A stretch of 64,000 nt of DNA. Origin: Styela clava (lineage: Eukaryota > Chordata > Ascidiacea > Stolidobranchia > Styelidae). Position numbers and translations under genes: made by a program. Each line of letters starts with the position of its first letter. The stretch's first letter is position 1. This document shows, piece by piece, positions 1-12,354 of this stretch. The DNA lies in assembly GCF_964204865.1 (NCBI RefSeq), contig NC_135260.1:5022001-5086000 (forward strand), written 5' to 3'. Below the pieces are notes generated by a model. It worked only from the letters and a program-made list of their open reading frames with translations, made no database searches and was not told the DNA's origin.

Positions 1-405
1 TGAGAAGTCGTTTGTCTCGTCTGGGAAGGATTTCCGTTTCAGAACTTTTTGCTCAGAAATGAATTGCTTAAATTGGTACAGTTTTGAAATTGAAGAAGGC
101 GTTTGTCTCTTCTGGAAAAGATTTCCGTTGAAGAACTCCTTGCTGGGAAATGAATTACTTAAATTGATACAGTTTTGAAATTTGAGAAGTCGTTTGTCTC
201 GTCTGGAAAGGATTTCCGTTTCAGAACTTTTTGCTCAGAAATGAATTGCTTAAATTAGTACAGTTTTGAAATTGAAGAAGGCGTTTGTCTCTTCTGGAAA
301 AAATTTCCGTTAAAGAACTTCTTGCTGGGAAATGAATTGCTTAAATTGATACAGTTTTGAAATTAGAGAAGGCGTTTGTCTCGTCTGCAAGGGATTTCCG
401 TTAAA
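1..405. repeat. Tandem repeat, ~90-bp unit in alternating types (181-bp dimer)
   Basis: The phrase GCGTTTGTCTC or TCGTTTGTCTC recurs about every 90 bp (near 8, 101, 190, 281 and 371). Units alternate between one containing CGTCTGGGAAGG..TTTCAGAAC and one containing CTTCTGGAAAAG..GAAGAACT, so the true period is a dimer of about 181 bp. The array runs off the left edge of the window and ends in degenerate sequence near 405. No coding frame is conserved through it. Confidence 0.85.
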
Positions 406-2381
406 AAAAAAGTTTATATGTTAATAAATTTCGCTGTGATATGCCGCAGAAATTTACTCTAATGCAGGGCCTTACAACTCAGAGTGTCAAAAATCTAACG
501 AAATATGAGAAATTTAAAAACACACTTTTAGCGAATGATTTACATTACATTGATTCATGAAAATCCGTATAAAATACTAATTACAGTTCTAAAAGTGTAA
601 TAAGCTGCCCCTCGCCTAGCGAACCTATTTATATCACCCTCTTGAATGTATCGCGAATACATATGTCAGTTGCCAAACCCTGGCCTGCGTAACGATTTCA
701 AATGGCCCGCCGAACCTCTTAATTAACACTCAATGTTTTTAACTATCAGTAGAGGTTCCCGTACATTTGAACCCACGTACATTTGAATCCACGGCAATTG
801 CACCTGCATACTATTGCACCTATGGAAATGTTTTTGTTTTACGGATATTTTAACCCATACCCTAACCCATGGGTTTTAGCATCCGGATATAGATTGAACT
901 CGCGAATATATGCATGGGTTCAAATGTATGGTCACCTAGAATTACATATACGAGCTTCGTCCTTGCATGTTTCCCCCTCCGGGCCGCGAAAGTCCTTCCG
1001 CTTTTAATTTTGGCTCCCGGTCAATCGACTTTGGGAACCATTGACATATATATATTATTTGCCCTTTTTTCTAAAATAAAATTTTTGGGGGTTTATTCAA
1101 AACACGAGAAAATTGTTAAACTTAAATAGAGGTAACAACCCTGAAAAAAATATAAAGTCTGATAATGTTAGCAAATGTTGCTCACATGTGGAACCCTATA
1201 ATGTGGCCCCATAGCCAACCCGGGTAATATATATAAGTTTACTTAGAATCCATATTTAACATAACATTCAAATATAGTTGCGTTGCTGCCTGAATTTCAT
1301 AAATTTCGATCTGTTGAATCTCACAAAGAATTTCGCTTATGTCTTTTGAGTCTGGTTCACAAATGATACACAACGAGTTCATGGCGTATTTAGCAGTGCT
1401 TGCAGTTGTAGGCTTTTGTTGGAAACTTTCTGCGAATTTTTACTTCTACAACCAATAATTCTTCTAGCTTGCCGTTTCCTGTTTTTCAGAATTAGCCAGT
1501 GTTGCGAAAACAGCCTTCAATTTAAATGAACTTGAAGAATAAAACGAGAGGTTTCCATTATTTAACCTAGTCTGTTCACGTACACATATTATTTTACTTC
1601 GTAATCACTATTCGTGCCGAGGTCGGTTTTTAAATTTTAACCGTTCCTTGCCTCGGTGAAAGCGAGAGAGTTCTCTCTTGTTTAGTCTCTCTCCCTATTT
1701 ATTTTTCGTATGATCGGAGGAGGGGCGAGCCTAGTGATGTCATTTAATTTATCATATATATATGCATTACAATTATACTGAAAAGTAAAAATGTTGGTAA
1801 AATTACAGACAAATACATAGTAAAATTTTTCTGCATGAAAATATTTGAATTCCTCCCTACTTGGGAAACGCTGTATCTTTGCCCCATATTTGTATTATGC
1901 TTAAAAGAGGATCTCTCACAACCTATAGTCATTTTACCGAAGAATTTAGAATGTTGGCGTCAATCGTACTCGACACAATTCTTTTATCATAATTTACGGA
2001 TAAAACGCACACTGGCCATGCCAGATAAGTGGATAGTTTAGTTCATGACAGATGCTACTTCCAGCGCATTATAATTCTAATGCGGCCTTGAATCCGAAGT
2101 AGGAACCGTTCTTCGCTATAGTATTAAGACGTAGTACAGGTATGGGAACTCTAGACAGTTACTACTCTGGAATAAAATTCAGAAACTTAACTATTCCTAA
2201 AAATGTTTTGTACTCACAAATTTATTGCGTGTTTATTGCGCTTTGCCGCACAATTACACTTTGTTTTTTTGTGTTGTGGCTATATCATGTGATTTTAGTA
2301 AATATCATATTCTGCATGAAGTTTCCTATTTTTCTATTTGAGAAAGTGAATTGATATATATTCCTGTTCGAATATATAGAT
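406..2381. other. Intergenic, no supported gene
   Basis: Short open frames occur (783-1129, 1744-2041, 2142-2354), but none has recognisable domains, splice context or similarity to other parts of the window. I see no gene here. Confidence 0.5.
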
Positions 2382-2627
2382 CAGCAGTGTGCAACCTGCC
2401 GCCCGCGAGCAAAATCTCGTGCGTCCCGTGGAGGGGTGCTGATTTTGAATAGTGTGCACCCATCATTTATTAATTCCAATCTCTATACATTACAAAGTTG
2501 CCTGAGTCCAATTTATTATCGATGCCTTCAACAGATAGTTCATGCGAAATGAACAGCACGGTGCGGCCCGCGGTTTCACCTAGTTATTCATAAATGGCCC
2601 TGCTGTATTGAAGGTTGCACACTACTG
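2382..2627. mobile_element. hAT-type MITE, 246 bp
   Basis: Terminal inverted repeats CAGCAGTGTGCAACCT (left) and AAGGTTGCACACTACTG (right) bound the element. It is flanked by the 8-bp near-duplication ATATAGAT/ATATAGAC (7 of 8), as expected for hAT transposition. It has no coding capacity. The middle is GC-richer than its surroundings (GTGCGGCCCGCGG). Confidence 0.8.
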
Positions 2628-3652
2628 ATATAGACAATTATCAGTAAAAATATAAAAAAAAATTAAAATACCTGATCTGTTCTTTGAATTTTAAGAGAGC
2701 GCACCTAGGACAGCAATTGTAATTCCAGAAGGGAATTTTGTCATTGCAAACCCCGGTGCATAGGTTTCCCAATGTAATTGTGTTTGTCTCATTCCTAGGA
2801 TTTTTATTATTGGGTCAGGAAAGTAAGGAAAAATTCAAGAAGTATAGTAAGTAACAGCAATTTAATATTTCTAAAAATAAAATAACCGAAAAACTTGCAA
2901 AACTTATTGCGTTTTTATTGCGTCTCTCAACGTTTTGCAAAAATAACACAAACAGAGATTTGGAAATCTATCATAATGAGCTAGGAATGAAATAATAAAA
3001 TTATTCCAAAAACAGCATTCAATCTTTGTAAGCATTGTAGTTGGGGCGTTTCAGATGGATATAAAGCATTACAACTTCTGTACATTCATACTTACGCGAT
3101 GTGTGGGTTAGTACGAGTCTCATTTTTTATTTGAACATCTCAATGCTTTCTAAAAGAATCCATAAAATATATTGTGATAGACCAGCAATCGGCAATCTGC
3201 TGTTCAAGAGCCGCATGCGTCACTTAGTTCTCGAAGCTCTAGCTCCCATGAATCTGAGCGGCTCCAGCAGTTTTTGTTTGAAGCAGTAGAAAACCAATGT
3301 AGGCAGAGGAGGCACAAAGTCAATTACTACTTGCTACTCACACATCACAGCAGATGTAAGTCCAGGTAAAAATAGGTCGCAATAATTGAGGTAACGGGAA
3401 AAAGTTCACCCGATAGTGAACTCTCATCGTCGAATTTGATGCAACTGTATAAAAGCAACAGCATTCAGGTTTTATTCATAATAATTCCAGCTTGATTGCG
3501 ACATGTGGATACGTTGTAAAGCATGCAAATCGTAATAAGAAGTTCAGTTTGTGTGAAATCGAGCTAGTCAGCGCACCGCTTACGTACTCCAATATCGAAA
3601 AATAGAGTCGGATATTTAATACATTTGTGTTTCAAGAAGTCTTTCCCTAACT
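2628..3652. other. Intergenic, no supported gene
   Basis: Nothing is recognisable apart from a short stretch near 3183-3280 (CAGCAATCGGCAATCTGC...GGCTCCAGCAG) that resembles one end of a hAT element without a clear partner or target duplication. Confidence 0.4.
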
Positions 3653-5074
3653 CAGGGGTTCTCAAACTTTTGGTGTTGCGGAGCCCTTGAAAAGGTTGAC
3701 TATTATTCACGGAGCCCCAAAATAAATGTTAAAATTGTTACTTTCAGATTAATATTCCTGAGCAAGTTAAACGTACTTTACTTAATTTAAATGCTGAACC
3801 TTTTTTAATAGGGTTAATGCAAGTCATAAATAAATCTCAATTTCAAAGATAAATTATATATACTCTTACTGAAGCTGTAAATTTGACACTTGACAAACAT
3901 ATTAAACTAGGGGTCGAATCTTTTCTCTTTTGACATTTTCGGAAGGCCGCTAATAACGTGCGCGATTGCATTTTGTCACAATCACCGATAGTTTTCGTCA
4001 GCATGGCATGTTTTTAAACATCTTTACGCCGGTGTTTATTCTCCCTAAATCAAAAATTTTCTTTGGCATATACATGTATTGTTCCACAATGACGACGATA
4101 ATTGCTTTTTTGTTCTCGTGGGGAATTATGAGTTTTATGTGAAAAACATGTTACCATATAGTCATCGGCGACGAAGTGTTAAAAATAATAATTAATAATA
4201 AAGAGGTAAATCCGCAACCCAAATTTCTTGATTGAAAAACGGCATTCTAAAATATTAAAACTTAAAATAAAAGATCACACTATATGTTTGGTTTTAGCAG
4301 ACTCACGTCAGATTAAAAACGCTTTTATAGGCATTGTAAATCACAAAAGTTGGTGTTATGTTAGGTTTTCTTCGGTTATTCATCGTTTAGTAACTGCGAA
4401 ATCGAAACACAGTCAATTGTGTGCGCGATTTATCTTTTTTTATTCTACCGACGGAGCCGCATGCATTAAAATAAATTTTATTCGTTCGTATTTTGCCCAG
4501 ATCTTGTGAGTTTTTGAACGGCGATATCTTGCTTAATTATAATCTCAAGTGTAAAAGAACAAATCAAGTTTGACAAATTCCAATATCGCAAAAATACGAC
4601 TCCAATTTATTTATAGTTGGCAGTTTATCACGTATTTTATGTTATTTTAGAATAGTATTCTTTCATTTCAGTAATCCTGATAGTAATCTCGAATGAAACG
4701 TGAGTAACTATGAGTACAATTGAAATATTACGACAAGACACTTCAACGGCCATGCATTGAATATTTTACGCAACAGAAATCTGGTTATCCGTTTTTTTAT
4801 AATCGCAAAGAATGTTGCGCGGAAATTTCCGATTCAAATCCCCACCTCTTAAGAATCCTGGCTGCGCTACAGCTTATAAATAATGTCATTTTTTAATTCC
4901 GCATTTTTCGAGGCTATATTGTTGTCAAATTTTATCAAAGCTGTTATTGCTTCTTTGAGCAGTTACAAAATTAGCCAAGTCATTATTGTGAAAAGTCATC
5001 GAATAGCTCGCGGAGCCCCTGGGTTTCTCTCGCGGAGCCCTGGGGCTCCGTACGGAGCACTTTGAGAACCTATG
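3653..5074. mobile_element. Non-autonomous hAT element, ~1.4 kb
   Basis: The left end CAGGGGTTCTCAAACTTTTG and right end AAAGTGCTC..-type inverted complement (..CACTTTGAGAACCTATG) are terminal inverted repeats. A perfect 8-bp target duplication CCCTAACT flanks the element at 3645-3652 and 5075-5082. The subterminal GGAGCCC motif is repeated at both ends. The short internal frames (4228-4509, 4883-5065) show no transposase motifs. The stretch at about 4230-4360 resembles 12755-12880 of the element at 12355-13652, so the two belong to one family. Confidence 0.88.
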
Positions 5075-6350
5075 CCCTAACTCATTGTCTGAAACATGTC
5101 TTTCCACCATTTTTTTGCTGTGTACCGCTAAATTTTCAAGTTATATTGATCCCCAAGTGTCTATTGGAAATATCCAAGTTAAATCAAGTACTATTCTAAT
5201 ATAACTTATTGATTTTAGTGTACTCAGTATCACAACCATATTCAATTTCGGACTGCCAGGAAAGTATGCTCGTACACCTTGCTTGTAGAGTCAAAGCTTT
5301 TCGTTTGGTTCAAAGTTTGCATATTTATTTATATTCCTATTTTAAATATTCTATGATCAAAGCACTTTAATTTGTGTAGCTATAATAGGTTTATTCAATT
5401 ATTTCTCTTTTTAATTAGAACCCCAGGACAACTTGCATACATTGGGTCGGTTTTGTCGCCTTGCTGCCCGCTGGTTTCTTAGTACTGGTACACAAAATAA
5501 ATAGTTTTTTGTTTAATCCTTATTTATAATTCTGAGAAAAATTCATTGGTGAAAATACAGTTTCGGTACTTGAACAAATCAGTAGTAGAACACTGATCTG
5601 GGAAGAATTATGGTCGACTACCGAGGCATCACTGTATTTCGTATTTGTAGTATTTGGTTAACCTGGTTTCACTGCTAATTGTTTCACTGCTCATTGTTAG
5701 AGAATGGATTACGAAATATTTTTGTAGGGATCAAAAACCACGACACAGTTTTATTGTAATTATATACACATACACTATAGACTACCAGCATATATGCAAA
5801 ATCACGAACATAAAGAAATTCATGAATTTTTTGGTGAGAAGAATTCTGCAACAGAATAGGGTTTCAGGCGAGCGTGATGGTTACTGTTCCTGCAATGCAT
5901 TTCGTATGAAGCACAATGCATGAATTAAAGTCTTGTTCAGACGTTTCGCAATTTCCCCTACCGCCATTTCTAGATTGCAGAAATTAGTTCCTCAAAAGAT
6001 TGTCACTTTCAACTCATTTGAATTCCATTATAATGGTTTTTGAATTTAGTCACTCAAAATATCTTTATCTCGCTAGAGATTGTGAAATAAGTATTCGAAG
6101 TAGGCGAAGCAGCAGCCGCGCCTGACCATAAACAAAATTTAAATGTGGGATAGTACCCGTAGTATTGGAATATGAAATTTATGACGTAATTATTATTGCT
6201 TTATTTATGTCACTTGATGACACTGTTGAGATCTCTTTCTCTTTCCACCTGCACTGCATGTCGCTTAGTGCAATGATTGATGATTTCTGTGGTATATTAA
6301 TGATATACTGAGATAATATAAACAGTTATGTATTTACCAACAAACAAACA

Positions 6351-6515
6351 GTATTGATGCAATCCACCCGCAGCAAGGCCCGACGATACATAGCCGGCGT
6401 CGATTGTGCTATACTGGTTGTTGATTGTTTCCAGTCCCGAACCGAAACACGCCACCATTTGCCTTATGTTCCCCACAATGTATCCCAGTCCAAAAGAAAA
6501 AAAAAATAGCGACAC
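6351..6515 (-). pseudogene. Conserved coding-like block, hydrophobic; 3 copies in window
   Basis: Read on the minus strand, this stretch encodes a hydrophobic run followed by a conserved segment with the core GYIVGNIRQMVACFGSGLET and then STIDAGY. Copies occur at 23385-23550 (plus) and 35395-35560 (minus). Each lies beyond the 3' end of a Cys-rich gene copy in the same relative orientation. The plus-strand copy has a different frame and an early stop, so these are probably decayed pieces of a membrane-protein exon carried in the duplication unit. I do not recognise the source gene, and an ancient transposon fragment is equally possible. Confidence 0.35.
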
Positions 6516-6769
6516 GAAAAACAGTCATCATCAAAACCGCAATAATATGGACAAAGAATTTTGAATAAGTTGTTATAATATGCTGTGCGGGATGCCATCA
6601 TTTAACAAAATATAACAAAATCACTAATGATCATATGCAATATTACACTACTTCAGTATCCGGTTAACCACACAATATCATTCTTATGTCAGTATAACAG
6701 TAATTCTCAGTTATCCGAATATCCGCTATTCGGGTATTCCAATCCCGATGAGATTTGGCTTAGAATAAT

Positions 6770-7005
6770 TTGTGGGCACTCCCGAAGTATGTTAACCAAT
6801 ATGGTGGACACCGGAAAATAGTATGTGTACCAGGTTACGGTTAGGCCAAAGTTTTATTTCAATTTTCCTTATTTCAATTCTATTACGAGTTCGGGGACTA
6901 GCCAAGTGACTCCCGTAGCATTTGTCCCTGGAATTATGGTCTAACCCTAACATACCCTAACATACTACGTTCCGGTGTCCGCCATCTTGGTTCACATACT
7001 TCGAA
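6770..7005. mobile_element. Palindromic MITE, CTCCNGAAGTATG family (copy 1)
   Basis: The left arm has CTCCCGAAGTATG, then GTGGACACCGG and AGTATGTGTACCAGG. It is mirrored on the right by ACGTTCCGGTGTCC, CCATCTTGG and CACATACTTCG. The arms of about 70 bp enclose an AT-rich centre with CGAGTTCGGGGACTAGCCAAG. Related copies lie at 35745-35970, 61950-62165 and 63779 to the window end. Confidence 0.7.
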
Positions 7006-8172
7006 AAAACCAATGTTTGAACAAGGGATGTGTGTTACCCCGACCCTTGACCCTAATAAAATTCTCCATATATTTAATAAACATTATACGCTCGTTTTGA
7101 TATTGCTTCGAAGGGTTAGTTTTTACAAACTCTTCAAAACTATTATTTTTTGACCAAATTTAACGACATGCCACTTGCACGTACCTGTAATTTTGGCCCA
7201 GTCTATCTATCGCAGCATTTGCGGGAAGATATATTGAGTATAGCAACTAAACTAAAGCTTCTCGAAAGACAAAGAAAATCAAGGTATTCAATTTACAACT
7301 TATTGTAGAAACATAATTGAATACTGACAAATAACACGCGAAACGTCAAGAACAGGGCAACCATTGAAAAAAAAACTTAATCAGGGAAAACTCCGAATCA
7401 AAATTTAAAATCTAAAAAGTGCTTCATAAACCTCTATTGAGCATTTTTCGATCGTGGTTGGCTAGACTGCGGATGACCCATTTTTGGCATGCATTGAGAA
7501 GTTTGAACGTTATAAACATATACATATGAATGTATATATTATATTCTAATGCTCTTTTATTCCTGTTTAAAAACTCTGATATGTCCCAAATTCAAATTTC
7601 ACAAATAATCAAATATTATTGTGGAATATTTTATTAATACATGTTCAGCAATTTCAGTCAAATTTACTTTCTCTGTTTGCATTGATCTTTCTCTTTGCAA
7701 AATTTGGCTCTTGATTGACTCATAGCCATTTGCGTCCAAAACCTGTGCGAATTCATTAGACAAATTAGACAAGTGAAAAAAATAATTCAGAACAAATCAA
7801 AATCTTAGTTTTTAGAAAATACCGATGTATCGGTAAAATAGAATGATAAAATTTTAAAATGTCTTTTACCATGCATAAAAATAAATCCCATTCATAATCG
7901 GAATAAATTAGAAATTTACTGTAGGTAAATTCTTCCCTTTCCCAGTGAAATATGACTATTTTTTAGTGGTTGCTATGCCTGATTAGTATTATGCATAATA
8001 TAGAATTATTTGAATGCATTTGCTTATATGACATGATACAATTTAGGTCACGTTAGCTTCAGATTTTTCTCCCAGACTTAACAAAGTAAATACGTATTCA
8101 GATTTCAGAATCGGCTGGGGGGCAATGGTATCTGTGAAAATGAGATAATGCTGCAAAATATTAAAAATTTAC

Positions 8173-8247
8173 CTTCAGGAACATAGCATTTCAGTGAAAA
8201 GTCGTCACAATATTTCCCAGGTTCACAATCTTCGTCTCCTTGGCATT
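8173..8247 (-). CDS. Intact Cys-module exon of copy A
   Basis: This is a 75-bp phase 1-1 exon with acceptor TTGTGCAG and donor GTAAAT on the minus strand. The translation has CQGDEDC, then EPGKYC, then DDFSLKC, giving the C-x5-C-x5-C-x6-C pattern. It is the last module of copy A and the only one there without a lesion. Confidence 0.75.
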
Positions 8248-8621
8248 CTGCACAAAGAACGAATTAGAAAAACAGTGTAACTGAATCATTCAGGCAATTT
8301 GGTAAGACAAATATCGGTTCGTCATGCAGTAAAATTGATGATGAATACATTTAGTTATATTTGATTAAATCATGCCAAAATATTGTAATCAGTTTATCCT
8401 TGAAAAAAAGTAATGGGGCTCATTTTGGTTGTTAACGTGATACTGATCTCAATAGCATACATTGGTGTTACTTACAATTGGTGGTATGCGTTATTCTCAT
8501 TAAATTCAGTTCCTAAGCCGAACTAAAACAACCGGGATTACATAACCGCTGAGATCATATTGGATGGAAACCAATGGTTCCCGTAGAAAGAAGATATTGC
8601 TGAAAAATATTTGAAATTTGC

Positions 8622-8693
8622 CTTTATCAAGGCAATCCAACCAAAATTTGTCACAAACTTGCTAAGGTTCACAAACGTCGTCATTTCCACATT
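8622..8693 (-). pseudogene. Cys-module exon of copy A with stop codon and GC donor
   Basis: All four cysteines are still in place (CGNDDVC, QVC, FWLDC), but the sixth codon after the second group is TAG, at 8664-8662. The donor reads GCAAAT where sibling exons have GTAAAT. A GC-AG intron can be spliced, but the stop would end translation. Confidence 0.75.
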
Positions 8694-9448
8694 CTGCACA
8701 CAAAAAAATTAGAAATACGATGCAACTAAATCATTCATAACATTTCGGTAAGACAAATATAGTTCATCCAGGTAAATTGATTATAGATACATCAAGTTAA
8801 ATTTTATTAAAATCATGCAAAATATGGGAATCAGTCCATTCCTGATAAAAGTAATGGGTCCAACTTTGGTTGCTTAACGTGATACTATCGATGCCATACT
8901 ATTGGTGTCACTTTGTTATACGTTTATTTCCATAGAATACAGTTCCTAACCTGAACTAAAATCACTGAAATCAAACAACTGCTGAGATCAGCTGCTGGAA
9001 CCAATGGTTTCTATAGAAAAGAGGTATTGCTGCAAAATAGTGAGAATTTACCTTTATACGGCATTCCGACCAATGGATGTCGCAAAATTGTTTAGGTTCG
9101 CAATTGTTGTCGTTTTCACATCCTGCACTAAAAACAAATTAGAAGTACAAATAACTGGGTTAGTTTCAACAGTCTGATTGAAAAATTGATTGACACTTTC
9201 AGTCATATGTGATTGGTATTATGATAAATATGGAATTATTTGAACAAAGTAACTTCCAAAGTGTTCTTCATGTTTTTAAGACTAAATGTGATGATAATTA
9301 TAGAACTTAAAAACAATTTTGGATCCTATGTAGAAAGCCGTAAATATGTAAAGATCGACTAACCCCAATTACCCCATACGTATGCTTGATCCAGTAAAAT
9401 AGATATTACAGCAGTCGACAGCAAGAGACACACAAAAAATTTCGGCAT

Positions 9449-10560
9449 TATGGCTTGGAACTTAATTAAAGGCGTTCACATATTTTTTTTCTAGAATGAG
9501 ATGAAATACTTAGTAAGTGCACAAATATAAATTATAGAATAATGAAAAAGCACAGTTTAGTCTCGCAAGTTATGAATTGTTGTTTAAACCTGTAATGATA
9601 TCATAGCGACACCTAGGTCTTGTCGGTCACGACGCGTTGACGCGTTAGTTTTTGAGCGTATTCGAGATTCGACACTTGACTTAATACTCTCGTACAGCGC
9701 ACAACTCAACTGCAAGTTATGTTTTACTGTTTATCGCTATTTTATATTGTTTTATCTTTGCCGCTTTTAACTAAAGCCCAGTCTCGACACGCGCGAAATC
9801 ATATGTAACAACATCCAAGAAACGCTATAGAAATTTGGTGATATCCCAATGTGATAAAGATCAACTTTCTAACGGGTTTGTGAATGTTGTTCCCTATGAC
9901 TCTACGCGTGCGAGACAGGGCTTGATTGTGTAACCTGTAAAATATTCTTAAAATATCCTGGGTTTTGAGATAACATCTAAATTATAAAAATGGTTTCTCT
10001 CGTGTATCGAATTTGCTAACAACAAGGTCTCATTTCTGAAAATAAATGGATCTCAATGATCAGGAACGGGATCGCGGAATTACCAAGAACCGGTTCGTGA
10101 ACATTTTTATATCAAATTATTATATAAATTATAAATGACTACCGGAAAAATTCAACATTCCATAAATGCGACATCATGTCTCCTGTCAGGTAAATTATCG
10201 ACAGAATTTAATACTGGTTACTCGATAAATTGCTAAAGTCGGAGCCTGAAATTATATTTACTTTAAGCGAATGCACGAGTCAAAGTGTTGCAAACTTTGA
10301 CGCGATTGTGTAGGATTTAAATTCCTCGACAGAAAAAAATAACTATTTTGGCCAAAATTTGGGTTGAAATTATTTTGTACCAAATTCCTCAGCAGAAGGG
10401 AATGAAATCGGATCCTGATATCCAAATGCCGATTTGGACAAGTTTTATTTTTTGCGAAGATGATTGATATATGCCAAACGGTTCGAAAAGTACTAATTTC
10501 GGTCCTGGAACCTCAACAAGCTCTTAGCCCTCAAGCAAACTGATATTCCCTGCTCAAAGT
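9449..10560 (-). promoter_or_regulatory. 5' region of copy A, homologous to the 5' regions of B and C
   Basis: On the minus strand this region matches 19400-20590 (B) and, more weakly, 25240-26077 (C). An AT-rich AATTTATATTTGTGC lies about 80 bp before the ATG. A pyrimidine tract then ends in TTCTAG (AG at 9491), followed by a short leader of about 42 nt. The same arrangement precedes the ATG in B and C. The AG is either the end of a 5'-UTR intron or a spliced-leader acceptor. Confidence 0.55.
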
Positions 10561-10689
10561 ATCGAGGATATATAATCGTTCTTCGCTTGTTTCTTTTTTT
10601 ATCAAATGCACTGTTGTATTTTATTCAAAACGAGCGAAACAAAGTTTACATAAAATAAATGATTTTGTGAGTTGTTTTTGCAAAGACTC

Positions 10690-11130
10690 AGCTTATTTTA
10701 GAAAATTGGAAACGACTAGCTAGCGAGAACCAATGTTTTGGAGGTAAAAATTCACGGAACGTTTCAAGTAGTCCTTTACACTTATTTCATTTCCTAAAAC
10801 ATTGATAATTTGTGAGCTGTTTTTGCAAAAACTCAACTTATTTAGGAAAATTGGAAACGACTAGCCTAGCGAGAGAAATTGTTTTGGAGGTAAAAATTCA
10901 CGAAACGTTTGAAGCTGTTTTTTACACTAATTTTATTTCCTGAAGCATTCATATTTGTGAGCTGTTTTTGCAAAAACTTGGCAAGAAATACGCAAAAAAT
11001 CTTGCAAATATTTGCTAAATAAGCAGAGGTTTTTTAAAAACAGCTCACAAATTATGAATGTTTTAGAAAATAAAATCAGTGTAAAGAACTTCTTGAAACT
11101 TTCCGCGAATTTTTACCTCCAAAACAATCG
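10690..11130. repeat. ~146-bp tandem repeat (inverted copy, upstream of gene A)
   Basis: About three units carry AGCTGTTTTTGCAAAAAC, CTAGCTAGCGAGAAC and TTGGAGGTAAAAATTC. It is the reverse complement of arrays at 14040-14560, 17640-18090, 18890-19360 and 24600-25060. Every array lies upstream of a Cys-rich gene copy or in a duplicated upstream block. Confidence 0.8.
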
Positions 11131-12354
11131 TTCTCAAAATGAACTGGTATTTTCAATAACATGTCCGCGAGTGCAAATATGCATGCGACAAAGTCCATGA
11201 GTACATATAGCCATAGATGCAATCTGCATGTGATGGAAATGGTGATGTGTGCAATGAACGTAGGCGAAAATATAGTTCCTATATGTATAGTAAATTTTAA
11301 AACTGGTCCTAAGACAATGTAACCGATTTTTTGATCAACTTCTATACCGAGGGAGAGAGAACAGATAAGGCGGCCCGATCATATCGAGACGTAAGGTCGC
11401 TCATACTGTAACCAGTCCACGTTAGAAACAATAATTTGAAACTAGAGTAGATGGGATATACAACCATCGCCTTCCCAATCATCAAAAAATAACTCACCAT
11501 CATAACTCTGAGATATCTCATAATAAAATTGAGTAAAAACAATTTCGCAGTTCTCATTCGTCCAGCTATGAATACTATTGTCGTTCAATCACCTGTCTCG
11601 GGTCTTTTTATGACGTCACGAAAAACTTCGTTATCTATTTTCATTTTGTCATCTTTCTTTCTTGTTATCGGAGTGGTGGAAGGGCTTTTTTTTCTACAAA
11701 AAATTATTGAAGTTAGGACTTCAATATATTGAATAGTAATTGTACTTTTCCTTATGCAGTCTTTATTGCTAATAATCAAGCCATCTTTAACCAAAACCTG
11801 ACTTAGTTATAACTGTTTTAAAAAAGCATTAGTTTCTTAGGCTATAAATGTGTTTTTTCATTCGAGAGCGGAAAAGTTTTTACCGTAAAGTTTTAGTTAC
11901 TTCTGTGGTCATAAAACATTATATAAACAATTTACTTCGAAATTTAAAAAATTTGGTTCACGGCTCGGGTGTTGTCATACACGTACGCTTGCCTTTAAGC
12001 CTAAACATTAGAATCAGTCAATGTCCAAGTATCTTGAGACAATCAAAAATGTTTAAAAACCATTGACATCAACAACAGAGCAATGCTCAAATACACGGAC
12101 ACGAAATAGTATCAAATCTTATACAGAACGGGTAGTCTGATCACCAGATCAGTGAGATGTGATCACGGAACCGCACGAAACCATTTTTAATTTTGATGAC
12201 GTCTTCACACAAAGCTTCGGAGTAAAAAAACGAAACCCATGATAATAACCCTCTGGTGGCAACAACAATCTGTATCCACCGAAAAATTCAAAGCAATTGG
12301 TCCAGTGATTAAAGAGAAAAGAGACGATTTTCAATATTGCCTGAGAGTTCAATA
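11131..12354. other. Intergenic, no supported gene
   Basis: Short overlapping open frames on both strands (11342-11794, 11848-12066, 12149-12367) have no recognisable domain or splice context. I see no gene here. Confidence 0.45.

Larger units (their letters stand above)
5593..7560. repeat. Segmental duplication: 3'-flank block of the Cys-rich gene copy A
   Basis: This block matches 34490-36600 along its length. Shared landmarks are ATTATGGTCGACTACCGAGG at 5606 and 34501, GTTTCAGNNGAGCGTGAT at 5860 and 34745, ATACATAGCCGGCGTC at 6390 and 35436, and a palindromic MITE at 6770 and 35750. In both places it lies just beyond the 3' end of a minus-strand Cys-rich gene copy (A, and relic D). It was therefore duplicated together with the gene. 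Confidence 0.8.
7630..9448 (-). pseudogene. Cys-rich secreted protein gene, copy A (broken)
   Basis: Exons in transcription order are: signal peptide 9448-9373 (starts MPKFFVCLLLSTAV), module 9122-9052, module 8693-8622, module 8247-8173, and a terminal exon from 7742 with a TGA at 7722-7720 and AATAAA at 7635-7630. Each module has the C-x5-C-x5-C-x6-C pattern. Three lesions are visible. The 9122-9052 exon is 71 bp, so it shifts the phase, whereas intact modules are 66-75 bp in multiples of 3. The 8693-8622 exon has an in-frame TAG (8664-8662). The donor of that exon is GC rather than GT. The 8247-8173 module is intact. Promoter-side and 3'-flank sequences match copies B and C in inverted orientation. 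It is most likely a pseudogene, although skipping of the two bad exons would leave a one-module product. Confidence 0.8.
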
